64,000 nt of DNA from NCBI RefSeq assembly GCF_014489475.1, contig NZ_CP060820.1, positions 496,001-560,000 of the forward strand. Reading direction: 5' to 3'. The notes beneath the pieces were generated by a model, which was given only the letters and a program-made list of their open reading frames with translations, had not been told where the DNA came from and did no database searches. A program made the translations under genes and the position numbers. Source of the DNA: Lysobacter terrestris. GTDB lineage: Bacteria; Pseudomonadota; Gammaproteobacteria; Xanthomonadales; Xanthomonadaceae. Position 1 is the stretch's first letter; each line of letters starts with the position of its first letter. Shown piece by piece: positions 1-8,360 of the stretch.

Positions 1-532
1 CACCGGTGGCCTTGTCGGGCTCGCCGTACTCGGCGTGCTGCAGGCCCTGCATCTGCCACAACGGGTTGGGCATCGAGGCGTTCGGGAACAGCTTGTTGTT
101 CCAGCCCAGCGGACGCGATTCGTCGAGGTAGAACGACTTGAGGTAGGTGTAGATCCAGTCGCTGCCGCGCACGCGGGCGATCAGGCTCAGGTCCGGCGGC
201 ATCTTGCCGAACCACTTGTTGGCCTCGCCTTCGGTGAGGCTGACCTGGATCTGCTCGCCGAACTTGGCACCGGTGAAGTTGAGGTTCTGCATCACCTCGT
301 CTTCGGTCAGGCCCAGGTCCTCGGCCATGCGCGAATAACGCAGGTACTTGAGCGAATGGCAGCCCGAGCAGTAGTTCATGTACAGCGCGGCGCCGCGCTG
401 CAGCGACGCGCGGTCGCCCAGGTCGGTACCGGCCTGCATGAGGTTGCCGCCGCCCGAGGCGAAGGCAGACACCGACACCAGCATGCCAGCGGCAATGCCG
501 ACCAGGGTGCGGACGAAATTGTTGTTAATCAT
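1..532 (-). CDS. petC: Cytochrome c1 of the bc1 complex, 3' end cut by window edge
   Basis: Haem-bearing subunit of ubiquinol:cytochrome c oxidoreductase, passing electrons from the Rieske protein to a soluble cytochrome c on the periplasmic side. The visible 177 residues begin with an uncleaved-type signal (MINNNFVRTLVGIAAGMLVS), followed by the covalent haem motif CSGCH (Cys55, Cys58, His59) and cytochrome c1 family segments such as MPPDLSLIARVRG. The ATG at 530-532 lies inside the end of petB, whose TAA is at 525-527, so translation is probably coupled. The C-terminal membrane anchor is outside the window. This product is not separately listed in any complete reading frame because no stop codon is visible. 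Confidence 0.95.
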   Translation of the reverse strand, partial: MINNNFVRTLVGIAAGMLVSVSAFASGGGNLMQAGTDLGDRASLQRGAALYMNYCSGCHSLKYLRYSRMAEDLGLTEDEVMQNLNFTGAKFGEQIQVSLTEGEANKWFGKMPPDLSLIARVRGSDWIYTYLKSFYLDESRPLGWNNKLFPNASMPNPLWQMQGLQHAEYGEPDKATG

Positions 533-1784
533 GCGTCGTCACCCGTTCCGGCACCGGCTTGGTCTTGTCGATTGCTGTCCACAGCGGCATGGTGATGAAG
601 AAGGCGAAATACAGGAAGGTCAGGACGCGACCGATCTGCGTTTCGACCGGGTCGGTACCCGGACCGGCGCCGATCTTGCCCAGCCACACGAAGCACACGG
701 CCAGCAGTCCCAGCATCGCCTTGGTGAGCCAGCCGCGGTAGCGGTGCGACTTGACCTTGCTGCGATCGAGCCACGGCACCAGGAACAGCACCGCGATCGC
801 CGCGAACATCACGATGACACCCGACAGCTTGTGCGGGATGACGCGCAACATCGCGTAGTACGGCGTGTAGTACCACACCGGCTTGATGTGCTCCGGCGTC
901 ACCAGGCGGTTGGCCTCGGTGAAGTTGTCATGTTCCAGGAACCAGCCCCCGAAGGCCGGCGCGAAGAAGATGATGAACGCCGCCAGGATCAGGAAGCCAC
1001 CGACGTAGAAGGTGTCCTTGACCGTGTAGTACGGGTGGAATGGGATGCCATCGGTCGGCGCGGTCGGCGACCAGCGGTTGCCCTTCGGGCCCTTCTTGAT
1101 TTCCACGCCGTCCGGGTTGTTCGAACCCACTTCATGCAGCGCGCCGATGTGCAGCACGACCAGCAGCAGCAGGACGAGCGGCAGCGCGATCACGTGCAGG
1201 GCGAAGAAGCGGTTGAGGGTGGCATCGGAGGGCAGGTAGTCGCCCATGATCCACTCGGTCAGGCCGTTGCCGATCACCGGGATGGCGCCGAACAGCGAGA
1301 TGATCACCTTCGCGCCCCAGAACGACATCTGGCCCCACGGCAGCACGTAGCCCATGAAGGCTTCGGCCATCAGCACGAGGTAGATGAGCATGCCGAGGAT
1401 CCACACCAGCTCGCGCGGCTTCTTGTACGAGCCATACATCAGGCCGCGGAACATGTGGATGTAGACGACGATGAAGAACAGCGAGGCACCGGTCGAATGC
1501 ATGTACCGGATCAGCCAGCCCCACTCCACGTCGCGCATGATGTACTCGACCGAAGCGAAGGCGTCCGCTGCGCTCGGCTTGAAGTGCATCGTGAGGAAGA
1601 TGCCGGTCAGGATCTGGTTGACCAGAACCACGATCGACAGCACGCCGAAGATGTACCAGAAGTTGAAGTTCTTCGGCGCGTAGTACTCGGTCATGTGCTT
1701 GCGGTACACCGGCATCATCGCCGGAGCACGCTCATTGACCCAGTTCATCACGCCATCGGCGGTACGGGTGAAGATGTTCGCCAT
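525..1784 (-). CDS. petB: Cytochrome b of the bc1 complex
   Basis: Membrane core of ubiquinol:cytochrome c oxidoreductase, holding both b haems and the quinol oxidation and reduction sites. The 419-residue product has the usual bacterial length, and about eight hydrophobic helices are visible. Family segments include GYVLPWGQMSFWGAKVI around residues 145-160 and the PEHIKPVWYYTPYYAML stretch near residue 300, the region of the PEW/PEH loop of the quinol oxidation site. It lies 3 bases downstream of petA and overlaps petC by 8 bases, so the three genes form one operon in the order petA-petB-petC. Assignment is firm by family motifs and operon context. Confidence 0.97.
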   Translation of the reverse strand: MANIFTRTADGVMNWVNERAPAMMPVYRKHMTEYYAPKNFNFWYIFGVLSIVVLVNQILTGIFLTMHFKPSAADAFASVEYIMRDVEWGWLIRYMHSTGASLFFIVVYIHMFRGLMYGSYKKPRELVWILGMLIYLVLMAEAFMGYVLPWGQMSFWGAKVIISLFGAIPVIGNGLTEWIMGDYLPSDATLNRFFALHVIALPLVLLLLVVLHIGALHEVGSNNPDGVEIKKGPKGNRWSPTAPTDGIPFHPYYTVKDTFYVGGFLILAAFIIFFAPAFGGWFLEHDNFTEANRLVTPEHIKPVWYYTPYYAMLRVIPHKLSGVIVMFAAIAVLFLVPWLDRSKVKSHRYRGWLTKAMLGLLAVCFVWLGKIGAGPGTDPVETQIGRVLTFLYFAFFITMPLWTAIDKTKPVPERVTTHD

Positions 1785-1787
1785 GGC

Positions 1788-2405
1788 TTACGCGGCTCCC
1801 TTCGGGTCGACACCGATGATGATCGTGGTGTCGTTTTCGTAGTAGTGCGGCGGCACGACCAGGTTGGTCGGCGCGGGCACGCCCTGGAACACGCGGCCGG
1901 CCATGTCGAAACGCGACTTGTGGCACGGGCAGAAGTAACCGCCCTTCCACTCCGGGTCGAACGGCTCGGGGCGGATCTCGGCCTTGATCTCCGGCGAGCA
2001 GCCCAGGTGGGTGCACAGGCCGACCAGGACCGAAATCTCCGGCTTCAGCGAGCGCAGTTCCGGGCTGGCCTTCTTGATGTAGGCCGGCTGCTGGTCGGCG
2101 TTGTCCGACTTGGGATCGCGCAGCCTGGAGTCCAGCGTCGGCAGTGCGGCAAGCACGGCCTTGGAGCGCTTGACGATCCAGATCGGCTGACCGCGCCATT
2201 CGAAGATCAGGCGCTGGCCTTCCTGCAACTCGGTGATATCAGCGGTCACCGGAGCACCGGCGAGCTTGGCTCGCGCACTCGGATTCCACGACTTGATGAA
2301 TGGTACCGCCGCAAATCCCGCCCCGACCGCGCCGACCACGGCGGTGGTCGCGGTGAGGAAACGGCGGCGGCCCTCATTGACGGGGCTGTCCCCTTGGTTG
2401 GCCAT
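1788..2405 (-). CDS. petA: Rieske iron-sulfur subunit of the bc1 complex
   Basis: Carries the [2Fe-2S] cluster that oxidises quinol in the bc1 complex. I chose the ATG at 2403-2405 (205 aa, MANQGDSP...) over the upstream one at 2441, because a GGAG box sits six bases before it and a twin-arginine signal (RRRFLT, residues 13-18) then falls at the N-terminus, as usual for Rieske proteins exported by Tat. Cluster box 1 is CTHLGC (Cys131, His133, Cys136) and box 2 is CPCH (Cys159, Cys161, His162). By family knowledge Cys131, His133, Cys159 and His162 bind the cluster and the other two cysteines form a disulfide. It is the first gene of petABC. Confidence 0.96.
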   Translation of the reverse strand: MANQGDSPVNEGRRRFLTATTAVVGAVGAGFAAVPFIKSWNPSARAKLAGAPVTADITELQEGQRLIFEWRGQPIWIVKRSKAVLAALPTLDSRLRDPKSDNADQQPAYIKKASPELRSLKPEISVLVGLCTHLGCSPEIKAEIRPEPFDPEWKGGYFCPCHKSRFDMAGRVFQGVPAPTNLVVPPHYYENDTTIIIGVDPKGAA

Positions 2406-2486
2406 CCGGCACTCCGCAAAGCTTCTGAAAACGAAGTTCACGCGGCCGCCGCCACTGGCGACGGCTCGCGGCTAAAAAGACGGCGA

Positions 2487-2516
2487 AGTGTAACGGAAGG
2501 GTGAATGACCCGACAA
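2487..2516 (-). promoter_or_regulatory. Candidate sigma70 promoter of petABC
   Basis: On the minus strand TTGTCG (2511-2516) and TACACT (2487-2492) are separated by 18 bases, about 80 bases before the petA start. Both boxes deviate from consensus. No other candidate was seen between petA and the lytic transglycosylase gene. Confidence 0.45.
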
Positions 2517-2576
2517 TCCGGCGGAAGCGGAGCGAACTGCGAACCACCGCACAGGGCGCCTGCGCCCGGCCGGAAT

Positions 2577-3506
2577 TCAGCGCGAGCCGGCCCCGGAAGC
2601 CGCCGTGGCGACACCGGCGCCGGCACTGCGGTAGCGCTCGGCGAGCTGGGCCACGCGCTGCACGTAGCGGCGCGTTTCCGCATAGGGCGGCACGCCCTTG
2701 TACTTGTCGACGGCGCCTTCACCGGCGTTGTAGCCGGCCGCGGCCAGGGTCAGGTCGCCGTTGAAGCGCTTGAGCAACCAGCCCAGGTACTGCACCCCGC
2801 CGCGGATGTTCTGCGCGGGGTCGAAGGCATTGCCGACGCCGAAGCGGCGCGCGGTGGCCGGCATCAGCTGCATCAGGCCCTGGGCGCCGACGCGGGAGAG
2901 CGCCCCGGGGTTGTACGACGATTCGGCGTGGATGATCGCGCGCACGATCGCCTCCTCGACCCCGTACTGCGCCGCCGCGCTGGCGATTTCCGAGCTGTAG
3001 GCGCTGGTATTGAGGCGGATCCGGCCGAAGTTCACCCCCGGCAGGGTCCCGCAGGCATAGCAGTTCTCGATCTGGAAGATCGGGAACTCGACCCGGGTCA
3101 CCTTGAGGTTGGCCACGCCCTTGGGCCGCTTGTTGCTGTAATTGCGGACGCCATTGGCATCGATGTACGAGTACGTCACCGTCGAGCCCATGCGCAGGAA
3201 GCGCGCCTTCATGCCCGAATCGCCGCCCAGCGGCTTGGCGCCGACGGCGGCCGGCGAACCGGCGACGTTCATGCTCGGCGTTGCGCTCCCGGCATTGACG
3301 GCCACCGGCGTGGCGGCAGCGGGAGCAGGCGCCGGACGCGGCTTCTCCGCCTGATAGCTGATGACGGTGCACTTGGCGCCCGGCACGCGCTTGCTGGCGT
3401 AGGCACGGGTGCCGTCCGGCGCGTCGCAGCGGTACAACGCACCGGCCCACGCAGGCGTCGGCGCGAACGCGGCCACGGCGATCAGGATTCCCCATACCCC
3501 TTTCAT
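2577..3506 (-). CDS. Secreted lytic transglycosylase (DUF4124 + SLT domain)
   Basis: Predicted periplasmic peptidoglycan lytic transglycosylase of 309 aa. Residues 1-21 are a signal peptide ending AWA. Residues about 22-75 resemble the DUF4124 domain (LYRCDAPDGTRAYASKRVPG). A low-complexity Ala/Pro linker follows, then an SLT goose-lysozyme-like domain in the C-terminal half, with the catalytic glutamate in HAESSYNP and the family motifs GAQGLMQLMP and AAGYNAGEGAV. The reaction (cleavage of the MurNAc-GlcNAc bond with 1,6-anhydro formation) is family knowledge. It is a single gene, divergent from miaB; whether it acts in cell-wall turnover or in assembly of an envelope apparatus cannot be told from the context. 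Confidence 0.88.
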   Translation of the reverse strand: MKGVWGILIAVAAFAPTPAWAGALYRCDAPDGTRAYASKRVPGAKCTVISYQAEKPRPAPAPAAATPVAVNAGSATPSMNVAGSPAAVGAKPLGGDSGMKARFLRMGSTVTYSYIDANGVRNYSNKRPKGVANLKVTRVEFPIFQIENCYACGTLPGVNFGRIRLNTSAYSSEIASAAAQYGVEEAIVRAIIHAESSYNPGALSRVGAQGLMQLMPATARRFGVGNAFDPAQNIRGGVQYLGWLLKRFNGDLTLAAAGYNAGEGAVDKYKGVPPYAETRRYVQRVAQLAERYRSAGAGVATAASGAGSR

Positions 3507-3513
3507 GCGGCGG

Positions 3514-3542
3514 ACTATCCTCGTATTCGAAATTCTTTACAA
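3514..3542 (-). promoter_or_regulatory. Candidate promoter of the lytic transglycosylase gene
   Basis: On the minus strand TTGTAA (3537-3542) and GATAGT (3514-3519) have a 17-base spacer and end 8 bases before the start codon. That leaves almost no untranslated leader, so the mRNA could be leaderless or nearly so. Confidence 0.45.
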
Positions 3543-3618
3543 GTCGTTGATTTGTATGAACGCGACGGCCATCCCGTTTCGGCCAGCGGCCCCGCCAGCG
3601 GGTGTCCGGCGGCGTCGT

Positions 3619-3624
3619 TACAAT
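3619..3624 (+). promoter_or_regulatory. Candidate -10 box (TACAAT) for miaB
   Basis: TACAAT lies 48 bases before the miaB start in the divergent intergenic region. No convincing -35 box was seen, so this is a weak call. Confidence 0.35.
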
Positions 3625-3672
3625 GCGCGCCCCGGCGCGGACTAACCGCCGCCCTCCCGGATTCAAAACGAC

Positions 3673-5124
3673 ATGACCGACCCGACCGTTGCCGCCAAGG
3701 CGGCCACCCTTCCCGCTTCCGCGCCCCAGCCTGCCGAAGCCCCGCGTTCGGCTAAGAAGCCCGTTGGCAAGCTCTTCATCGAGACCCACGGCTGCCAGAT
3801 GAACGAGTACGACTCGACCAAGATGGCCGACGTCCTCGCCGCCAGCGATGGCCTGGAACTGACCACGAACGTCGAGGAAGCCGACGTCATCCTGATCAAC
3901 ACCTGCTCGATCCGCGAGAAGGCGCAGGAGAAGGTGTTCAGCCAGCTCGGCCGCTGGAAGGCGCTCAAGCAGGGGGGCAAGCAGGTGGTGATCGGCGTCG
4001 GCGGCTGCGTGGCCTCGCAGGAAGGCGAAGCGATCATCAAGCGCGCCCCCTACGTCGACCTGGTCTTCGGTCCGCAGACCCTGCACCGCCTGCCCGAGCT
4101 GATCCAGGCCAAGCGCGAGACCGGCCAGCCGCAGGTCGACATCAGCTTCCCCGAGATCGAGAAGTTCGACCGCCTGCCGGAGCCGCGCGCCGAGGGCCCC
4201 TCGGCCTTCGTCTCGATCATGGAAGGCTGCAGCAAGTACTGCTCGTTCTGCGTGGTGCCCTACACCCGCGGCGAGGAGATCAGCCGCCCGTTCGAGGACG
4301 TGCTGGTGGAAGTCGCCGACCTGGCCGCGCAGGGCGTGCGCGAGGTCAACCTGCTCGGCCAGAACGTCAATGCCTACCGCGGCCCGATCATGGGCGCGGA
4401 CGGCCAGCCGACCGGCGAGATCGCCGACCTCGGCCTGCTGATCCGTGCCATCGCCGAGATCGACGGCATCGGCCGCATCCGCTTCACCACCTCGCACCCG
4501 CTGGAGTTCTCCGACTCGCTGGTCGAGGCCTACCGCGACGTGCCCAAGCTCGCCAACTTCCTGCACCTGCCGGTGCAGGCCGGCAGCGACCGCGTGCTGG
4601 CGGCGATGAAGCGCGGCTACACCGCGCTGGAGTTCAAGCAGAAGATCCGCAAGCTGCGCGCGGTGCGACCAGACATCTCGGTGTCGTCGGATTTCATCGT
4701 CGGCTTCCCCGGCGAAAGCGATGCCGACTTCGAGAAGACCATGAAGCTGATCGAGGACGTCGGCTTCGACCAGTCGTTCTCCTTCATCTACTCGCGCCGT
4801 CCGGGCACGCCCGCCGCGGACCTGGAAGACACCGTCAGCAGCGAAGAGAAGCACGCCCGCCTCTCGCGCCTGCAGACCACCATCAACGCCAAGGCGCGCG
4901 CGATCAGCGACGCCATGGTCGGCAGCGTGCAGACCGTGCTGGTGGAAGGCCCGTCGAAGAAGGACCCGAACGAGCTCACCGGCAAGACCGAGAACATGCG
5001 CCCGGTGAACTTCCCGGGGCATCCGCGCCTGGTCGGCCAGTTCGTCGACGTGGTGATCACCGAAGCGATGAGCAACTCGCTGCGCGGCCGCGTGGCAACT
5101 GTCGAGGCACCGGCCGCGGCATGA
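3673..5124 (+). CDS. miaB: tRNA-2-methylthio-N6-dimethylallyladenosine synthase MiaB
   Basis: Radical-SAM methylthiotransferase that adds a methylthio group to i6A37 in tRNAs reading UNN codons. The 483 residues show the expected order. The N-terminal UPF0004 domain carries three cluster cysteines, including [10 protein letters not shown] (Cys41), NTCSIREKA and GGCVASQEG. The radical-SAM core has [17 protein letters not shown] near residue 188, and a TRAM RNA-binding domain occupies about the last 65 residues. A 30-residue Ala/Pro-rich N-terminal extension precedes the conserved core. The stop codon overlaps the start of the next small gene by four bases (ATGA). In many gammaproteobacteria miaB is directly followed by phoH-ybeY-corC; here an ABC transporter operon on the other strand separates them. 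Confidence 0.96.
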   Translation: MTDPTVAAKAATLPASAPQPAEAPRSAKKPVGKLFIETHGCQMNEYDSTKMADVLAASDGLELTTNVEEADVILINTCSIREKAQEKVFSQLGRWKALKQGGKQVVIGVGGCVASQEGEAIIKRAPYVDLVFGPQTLHRLPELIQAKRETGQPQVDISFPEIEKFDRLPEPRAEGPSAFVSIMEGCSKYCSFCVVPYTRGEEISRPFEDVLVEVADLAAQGVREVNLLGQNVNAYRGPIMGADGQPTGEIADLGLLIRAIAEIDGIGRIRFTTSHPLEFSDSLVEAYRDVPKLANFLHLPVQAGSDRVLAAMKRGYTALEFKQKIRKLRAVRPDISVSSDFIVGFPGESDADFEKTMKLIEDVGFDQSFSFIYSRRPGTPAADLEDTVSSEEKHARLSRLQTTINAKARAISDAMVGSVQTVLVEGPSKKDPNELTGKTENMRPVNFPGHPRLVGQFVDVVITEAMSNSLRGRVATVEAPAAA

Positions 5125-5348
5125 ACAACCCACTGCTCGCACGCGGCACCCCGAACCGCCACCTGCACATCGCGCTCGCGGACTTGGCACTTTCAGCCGC
5201 CGCCGCGTGCCTCTGGCAGGGCGTGTTCCATGTGCCGATGCAGGACCGCATTCCGGCGTGGGTCTGGCCGGTGGTGGCGGGACTGTTCCTGCTCTCGGCG
5301 GTGGCGGCATATTCGCGCCACCGCAAACTGCGGGCGCGGCGCGACTAA
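5121..5348 (+). CDS. Small membrane protein of unknown function, coupled to miaB
   Basis: A 75-residue product not recognised as a named family. It has two hydrophobic segments (about residues 18-35 and 46-64) flanked by basic residues, ending in a very basic tail ([11 protein letters not shown]), which suggests a two-helix inner-membrane protein with cytoplasmic ends. The ATGA overlap with the miaB stop codon implies translational coupling and is the best evidence that it is a real gene. The stop codon falls in a hairpin shared with the convergent ABC permease gene. Confidence 0.65.
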   Translation: MNNPLLARGTPNRHLHIALADLALSAAAACLWQGVFHVPMQDRIPAWVWPVVAGLFLLSAVAAYSRHRKLRARRD

Positions 5349-5376
5349 GGCCTGCTGACGCTGTTCGAGCAGGCCT
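5348..5376. terminator. Hairpin between convergent genes (possible bidirectional terminator)
   Basis: AGGCCTGCT (5348-5356) and AGCAGGCCT (5368-5376) form a perfect 9-bp stem with an 11-base loop. The stem touches both stop codons, TAA at 5346-5348 on the plus strand and TAG at 5375-5377 on the minus strand. There is no T tract, so termination would not be of the canonical intrinsic type. Confidence 0.4.
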
Positions 5377-6463
5377 AATCCAGGCGCTTGCGGAAACGGG
5401 AAATCGCCAGCGTCATCATCACCGCCGTGAAGGCGACCAGGGCGAGCACGTCGGGCCACAGCTCCAGCAACCCGGCCCCGCGCAGCATGATCCCGCGGAT
5501 CAGGCGCAGGAAATGGGTCAGCGGCAGGATCTCCGCGATCCACTGGATGACGCGCGGCATGCCGGCAAACGGGAACATGAAGCCGGACAGCAGGATCGAC
5601 GGCAGGAACACGAAGAACGTCATCTGCATCGCCTGGAACTGCGAGGCCGCCTTGGTCGAAATCAACAGGCCGAGCGTGAGGTTGGCGAAGATCAGCAGCA
5701 CCGCCGCCAGGTAGACGTCGAGCAGGCTGCCGCGCACGGGCACGTCGAACAGCCACAGCCCGAGCAGCAGCACCACCGTGGTCTGCACCAGGCCGATCAC
5801 CGCGTACGGCAGCACCTTGCCCACCATCAGTTCGCTGCGGCTGAGCGGCGTGGCGATCAGCATCTCCATGTTGCCGCGCTCGCGTTCGCGCACGATCGCC
5901 ACGCCGGTGAACAACACCATCGTCATGGTCAGGATCACCCCGATCAGGCCGGGCACGATGTTCACCGCCGAGCGCCGCTGCGGGTTGTAGAACGCGACCA
6001 CGCTGATCGGCTGCACCCGGGTCACGCTGTAGGCCGGGCTGTCCAGCGGCATCTGCGCCAGCTGGATCGCGGCGCTCTGCACGGTGGTGTCGCTGCCGTC
6101 GACCAGCACCTGCACCGCCTCGCGGCCTTCGGCGCGGCGCCGTTCGAAATCCGGCGGGACCACCACGCCCACGCTGATCTCGCCCCGGCGCAGCATTTCC
6201 ATCAGTTGTGCGGGCGTCGTGGCTTCGGCGGTCGGCTTGATCACGCCGGTGGCGACCATGTCCATCACCAGCGCGCGCGACGCGGCCGTGCCGGCCTGGT
6301 CGGCGATGCCGGTGGCCAGGCCGCGCAGGTTGAGGTTGATCGCGTAACCGAACAGCACCAGCTGCATCACCGGGATGCCGATGATCATCGCCAGGGTGAT
6401 GCGGTCGCGGCGCATCTGCCGCAGCTCCTTGAGCACGATCGCGAACAGCCGGCGCCAGTTCAT
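5375..6463 (-). CDS. ABC-2 type transporter permease (YbhS/YbhR-like)
   Basis: Inner-membrane permease of a drug- or lipid-exporting ABC system, 362 aa. One N-terminal helix (about residues 22-42, IIGIPVMQLVLFGYAI) is followed by a large extracytoplasmic segment of about 130 residues. Five hydrophobic helices follow in the C-terminal half, including the family segment LPLTHFLRLIRGIMLRGAG. I chose the ATG at 6461-6463 because it overlaps the stop of the upstream ATPase gene (ATGA). The E. coli relative YbhFSR uses two permease genes; only one is present here, so the transporter would be a homodimer. The substrate is not predictable from sequence. Confidence 0.9.
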   Translation of the reverse strand: MNWRRLFAIVLKELRQMRRDRITLAMIIGIPVMQLVLFGYAINLNLRGLATGIADQAGTAASRALVMDMVATGVIKPTAEATTPAQLMEMLRRGEISVGVVVPPDFERRRAEGREAVQVLVDGSDTTVQSAAIQLAQMPLDSPAYSVTRVQPISVVAFYNPQRRSAVNIVPGLIGVILTMTMVLFTGVAIVRERERGNMEMLIATPLSRSELMVGKVLPYAVIGLVQTTVVLLLGLWLFDVPVRGSLLDVYLAAVLLIFANLTLGLLISTKAASQFQAMQMTFFVFLPSILLSGFMFPFAGMPRVIQWIAEILPLTHFLRLIRGIMLRGAGLLELWPDVLALVAFTAVMMTLAISRFRKRLD

Positions 6464-7413
6464 GCGGCGCGCTCCTGCGCCTGTTCGCGGCCGCGGGTGG
6501 CGGCGACGAAGACGTCCTCGAGGTTGGGTTCCGCCGCTTCGACCTCGGCGGAGAGTCCGGCGCCCGCCAAGGCGTGCCGCAGGCGCGAGATGGCATCGCC
6601 ATCGACCTGGGTCAGCACGCGCAAGGTGTTGCCGACCTGGGCGACGCTGAGCACGCCGGCCTGCTGCAGCAGCACCTCGCGCGCGCGTCGCGGTTGTTGT
6701 GCGTGCACGGCGAGCGTGCGGCCGCGCAACTCGCCGGCCAGCCCCTGCGGCGTGCCGTCGGCGACCAGGACACCGCGGTCGAGGATGGCCAGGCGATGGC
6801 AGCGCTCGGCTTCGTCCATGTAGTGCGTGGACACCAGCAGGGTCGTGCCGGCGTCGGCGAGCTCGAACAGCTTTTCCCAGAAGTCGCGGCGCGATTCGGG
6901 ATCCACCGCACTGGTCGGCTCGTCCAGGAACAGCAGTTCCGGCTCGTGGATCACCGCGCCGGCCAGGGCGAGGCGCTGCTTCTGCCCGCCGCTCATGGTC
7001 CCGGCCAGTTGCGCCTGCCGGTCCTGGAAGTGGTAACGCTGCACCAGTTCGTCGATGCGGCGCCTGGCCGCGGCCTTGGGGATGTCCTGCACGGCGGCGA
7101 GGAACTCCAGGTTCTCGCGCACGCTCAGGTCTTCGAACAGCGAGAACTTCTGCGTCATGTAGCCGATGCGCCGGCGCAGCTCCTCCGCTTGCGCGGGGAT
7201 GCGCAGGCCCAGCACTTCGATCTCGCCGTCGCTCGGCGCGAGCAGGCCGCAGAGCATGCGGATGGTGGTGGTCTTGCCCGAGCCGTTGGGGCCGAGGAAG
7301 CCGTAGACGTGCGCCTTGGGCACGGTGAGGTCGACGTGGTCCACCGCCACCAGTTCGCCGAAGCGCTTGGTCATGCCGCGCGCGTGGATCGCCGGGGCGG
7401 CGTCGACGTTCAT
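6460..7413 (-). CDS. ABC transporter ATP-binding protein (YbhF-like half)
   Basis: The 317-residue cytoplasmic ATPase energises the neighbouring permease. Walker A is GPNGSGKTT (residues 41-49), the signature is MSGGQKQRLALAGA, and Walker B is ELLFLDEPTSAVD. A C-terminal region of about 90 residues after the ATPase core is typical of ABC-2 drug-export ATPases. The start ATG (7411-7413) overlaps the stop of the HlyD gene by four bases and its own stop overlaps the permease start by four bases. The E. coli YbhF protein carries two ATPase domains whereas this one carries a single domain. Confidence 0.93.
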   Translation of the reverse strand: MNVDAAPAIHARGMTKRFGELVAVDHVDLTVPKAHVYGFLGPNGSGKTTTIRMLCGLLAPSDGEIEVLGLRIPAQAEELRRRIGYMTQKFSLFEDLSVRENLEFLAAVQDIPKAAARRRIDELVQRYHFQDRQAQLAGTMSGGQKQRLALAGAVIHEPELLFLDEPTSAVDPESRRDFWEKLFELADAGTTLLVSTHYMDEAERCHRLAILDRGVLVADGTPQGLAGELRGRTLAVHAQQPRRAREVLLQQAGVLSVAQVGNTLRVLTQVDGDAISRLRHALAGAGLSAEVEAAEPNLEDVFVAATRGREQAQERAA

Positions 7414-8360
7414 CGCACGAACTCGACGCGCACGGGCAGGCCCGCCGGCAACGCACCGGCGGTCGAGTCGAGCTGCACTTCGGCGAGGTAGCTCAGGCGC
7501 GCCGCGTCCTCGCCGATCAGCGCGTAGTACGGGGTGAAGCTGGGATCGTTGCGAATCATCCGCACGGTGCCGGCAATGGCTCGCTCGCGGCCTTCGACGA
7601 AGATGCGCGCGCCCTGTCCGACCTTCACGTCGGCACGGATCGGCGCGGGCACGTACACGCGCGCATAGGGCACGGCGCCGACCAGCATCACCGCCAGCGG
7701 CGCACCGACCGGCGCCTGGTCGCCGAGCCGGTACGGCAGGCTGTCGACGCGGCCGGCGCGCGGCGCGACCACGTTGAGTTTGTCGAGGCTGACCTGCTGC
7801 GCGCTGGCCTGCGCCTGCGCGGCGCGCGCCGCGGCTTCGCCCTGGGCGATGCGCTCGCGGCGCGTGCCGTGTTCGAGTTCCAGCAGCGCGGCCTGTGCCG
7901 CACGGACCTGCGCATCGGCGCTGCCGGCAGCGGCGCGGGCGCGGTCGACTTCGGCGGCGGCGATCAGCTTGCGCGCGCCCAGCGGTTGCACGCGCGCGTA
8001 GTAAGCACGCGCGTCGTGCGCCTGCGCTTGCGCAGCGGCGACTTCGGCACGCGCCTGGGCGATGGTTTCGCTGCGCGCGCCCGCTTCCAGTTCCTGCAGG
8101 GCCTCGCGCTGGCGCTGCGCTTCCAGGCGTGCGGCATCGGTCGTCGCCGCAATGCGCGTGGCTTCGAGCCGGAGCAGCGATTGCCCGGCGGCCACCTGCT
8201 GGCCTTCGCGCACGTTGATTTCGACGATGCGTTCGGCCGCGGGCGCGGGCAAGGTGATGCGGTCGTATTCCAGCGTGCCCAGCGCCTGCGGCGCATCGGT
8301 GCCGCACGCGGTCAGCGCGGCTGCCAGCAACGCCGGCAGGAGAAGTCGATTGCGGGTCAT
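7410..8360 (-). CDS. HlyD/YbhG-type periplasmic adaptor, predicted lipoprotein
   Basis: Membrane-fusion adaptor of the ABC exporter, 316 aa. The N-terminus (MTRNRLLLPALLAAALTACG) has a lipobox LTAC with Cys19, so it should be an inner-membrane-anchored periplasmic lipoprotein. A biotinyl-lipoyl half motif (ERIVEINVREGQQVAAGQ) precedes a long Ala/Arg/Gln-rich alpha-helical coiled-coil hairpin (about residues 65-190). The second lipoyl half (LNVVAPRAGRVDSLPYRLGDQAPVG) and a beta-barrel region follow. The start overlaps the tetR stop by four bases. Such adaptors normally contact a TolC-like outer-membrane channel, which is not encoded nearby. Confidence 0.9.
   Translation of the reverse strand: MTRNRLLLPALLAAALTACGTDAPQALGTLEYDRITLPAPAAERIVEINVREGQQVAAGQSLLRLEATRIAATTDAARLEAQRQREALQELEAGARSETIAQARAEVAAAQAQAHDARAYYARVQPLGARKLIAAAEVDRARAAAGSADAQVRAAQAALLELEHGTRRERIAQGEAAARAAQAQASAQQVSLDKLNVVAPRAGRVDSLPYRLGDQAPVGAPLAVMLVGAVPYARVYVPAPIRADVKVGQGARIFVEGRERAIAGTVRMIRNDPSFTPYYALIGEDAARLSYLAEVQLDSTAGALPAGLPVRVEFVR

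Noticed and set aside
378-2504. A 708-codon open frame on the plus strand across petA and petB
   Set aside because: It is antisense to genes with clear Rieske and cytochrome b motifs. The translation is low-complexity Arg/His/Asp/Gln-rich, as is usual for shadow frames at this G+C.
2719-5310. An 863-codon minus-strand frame
   Set aside because: It is antisense to miaB and out of frame with the lytic transglycosylase. It has no recognisable domain.
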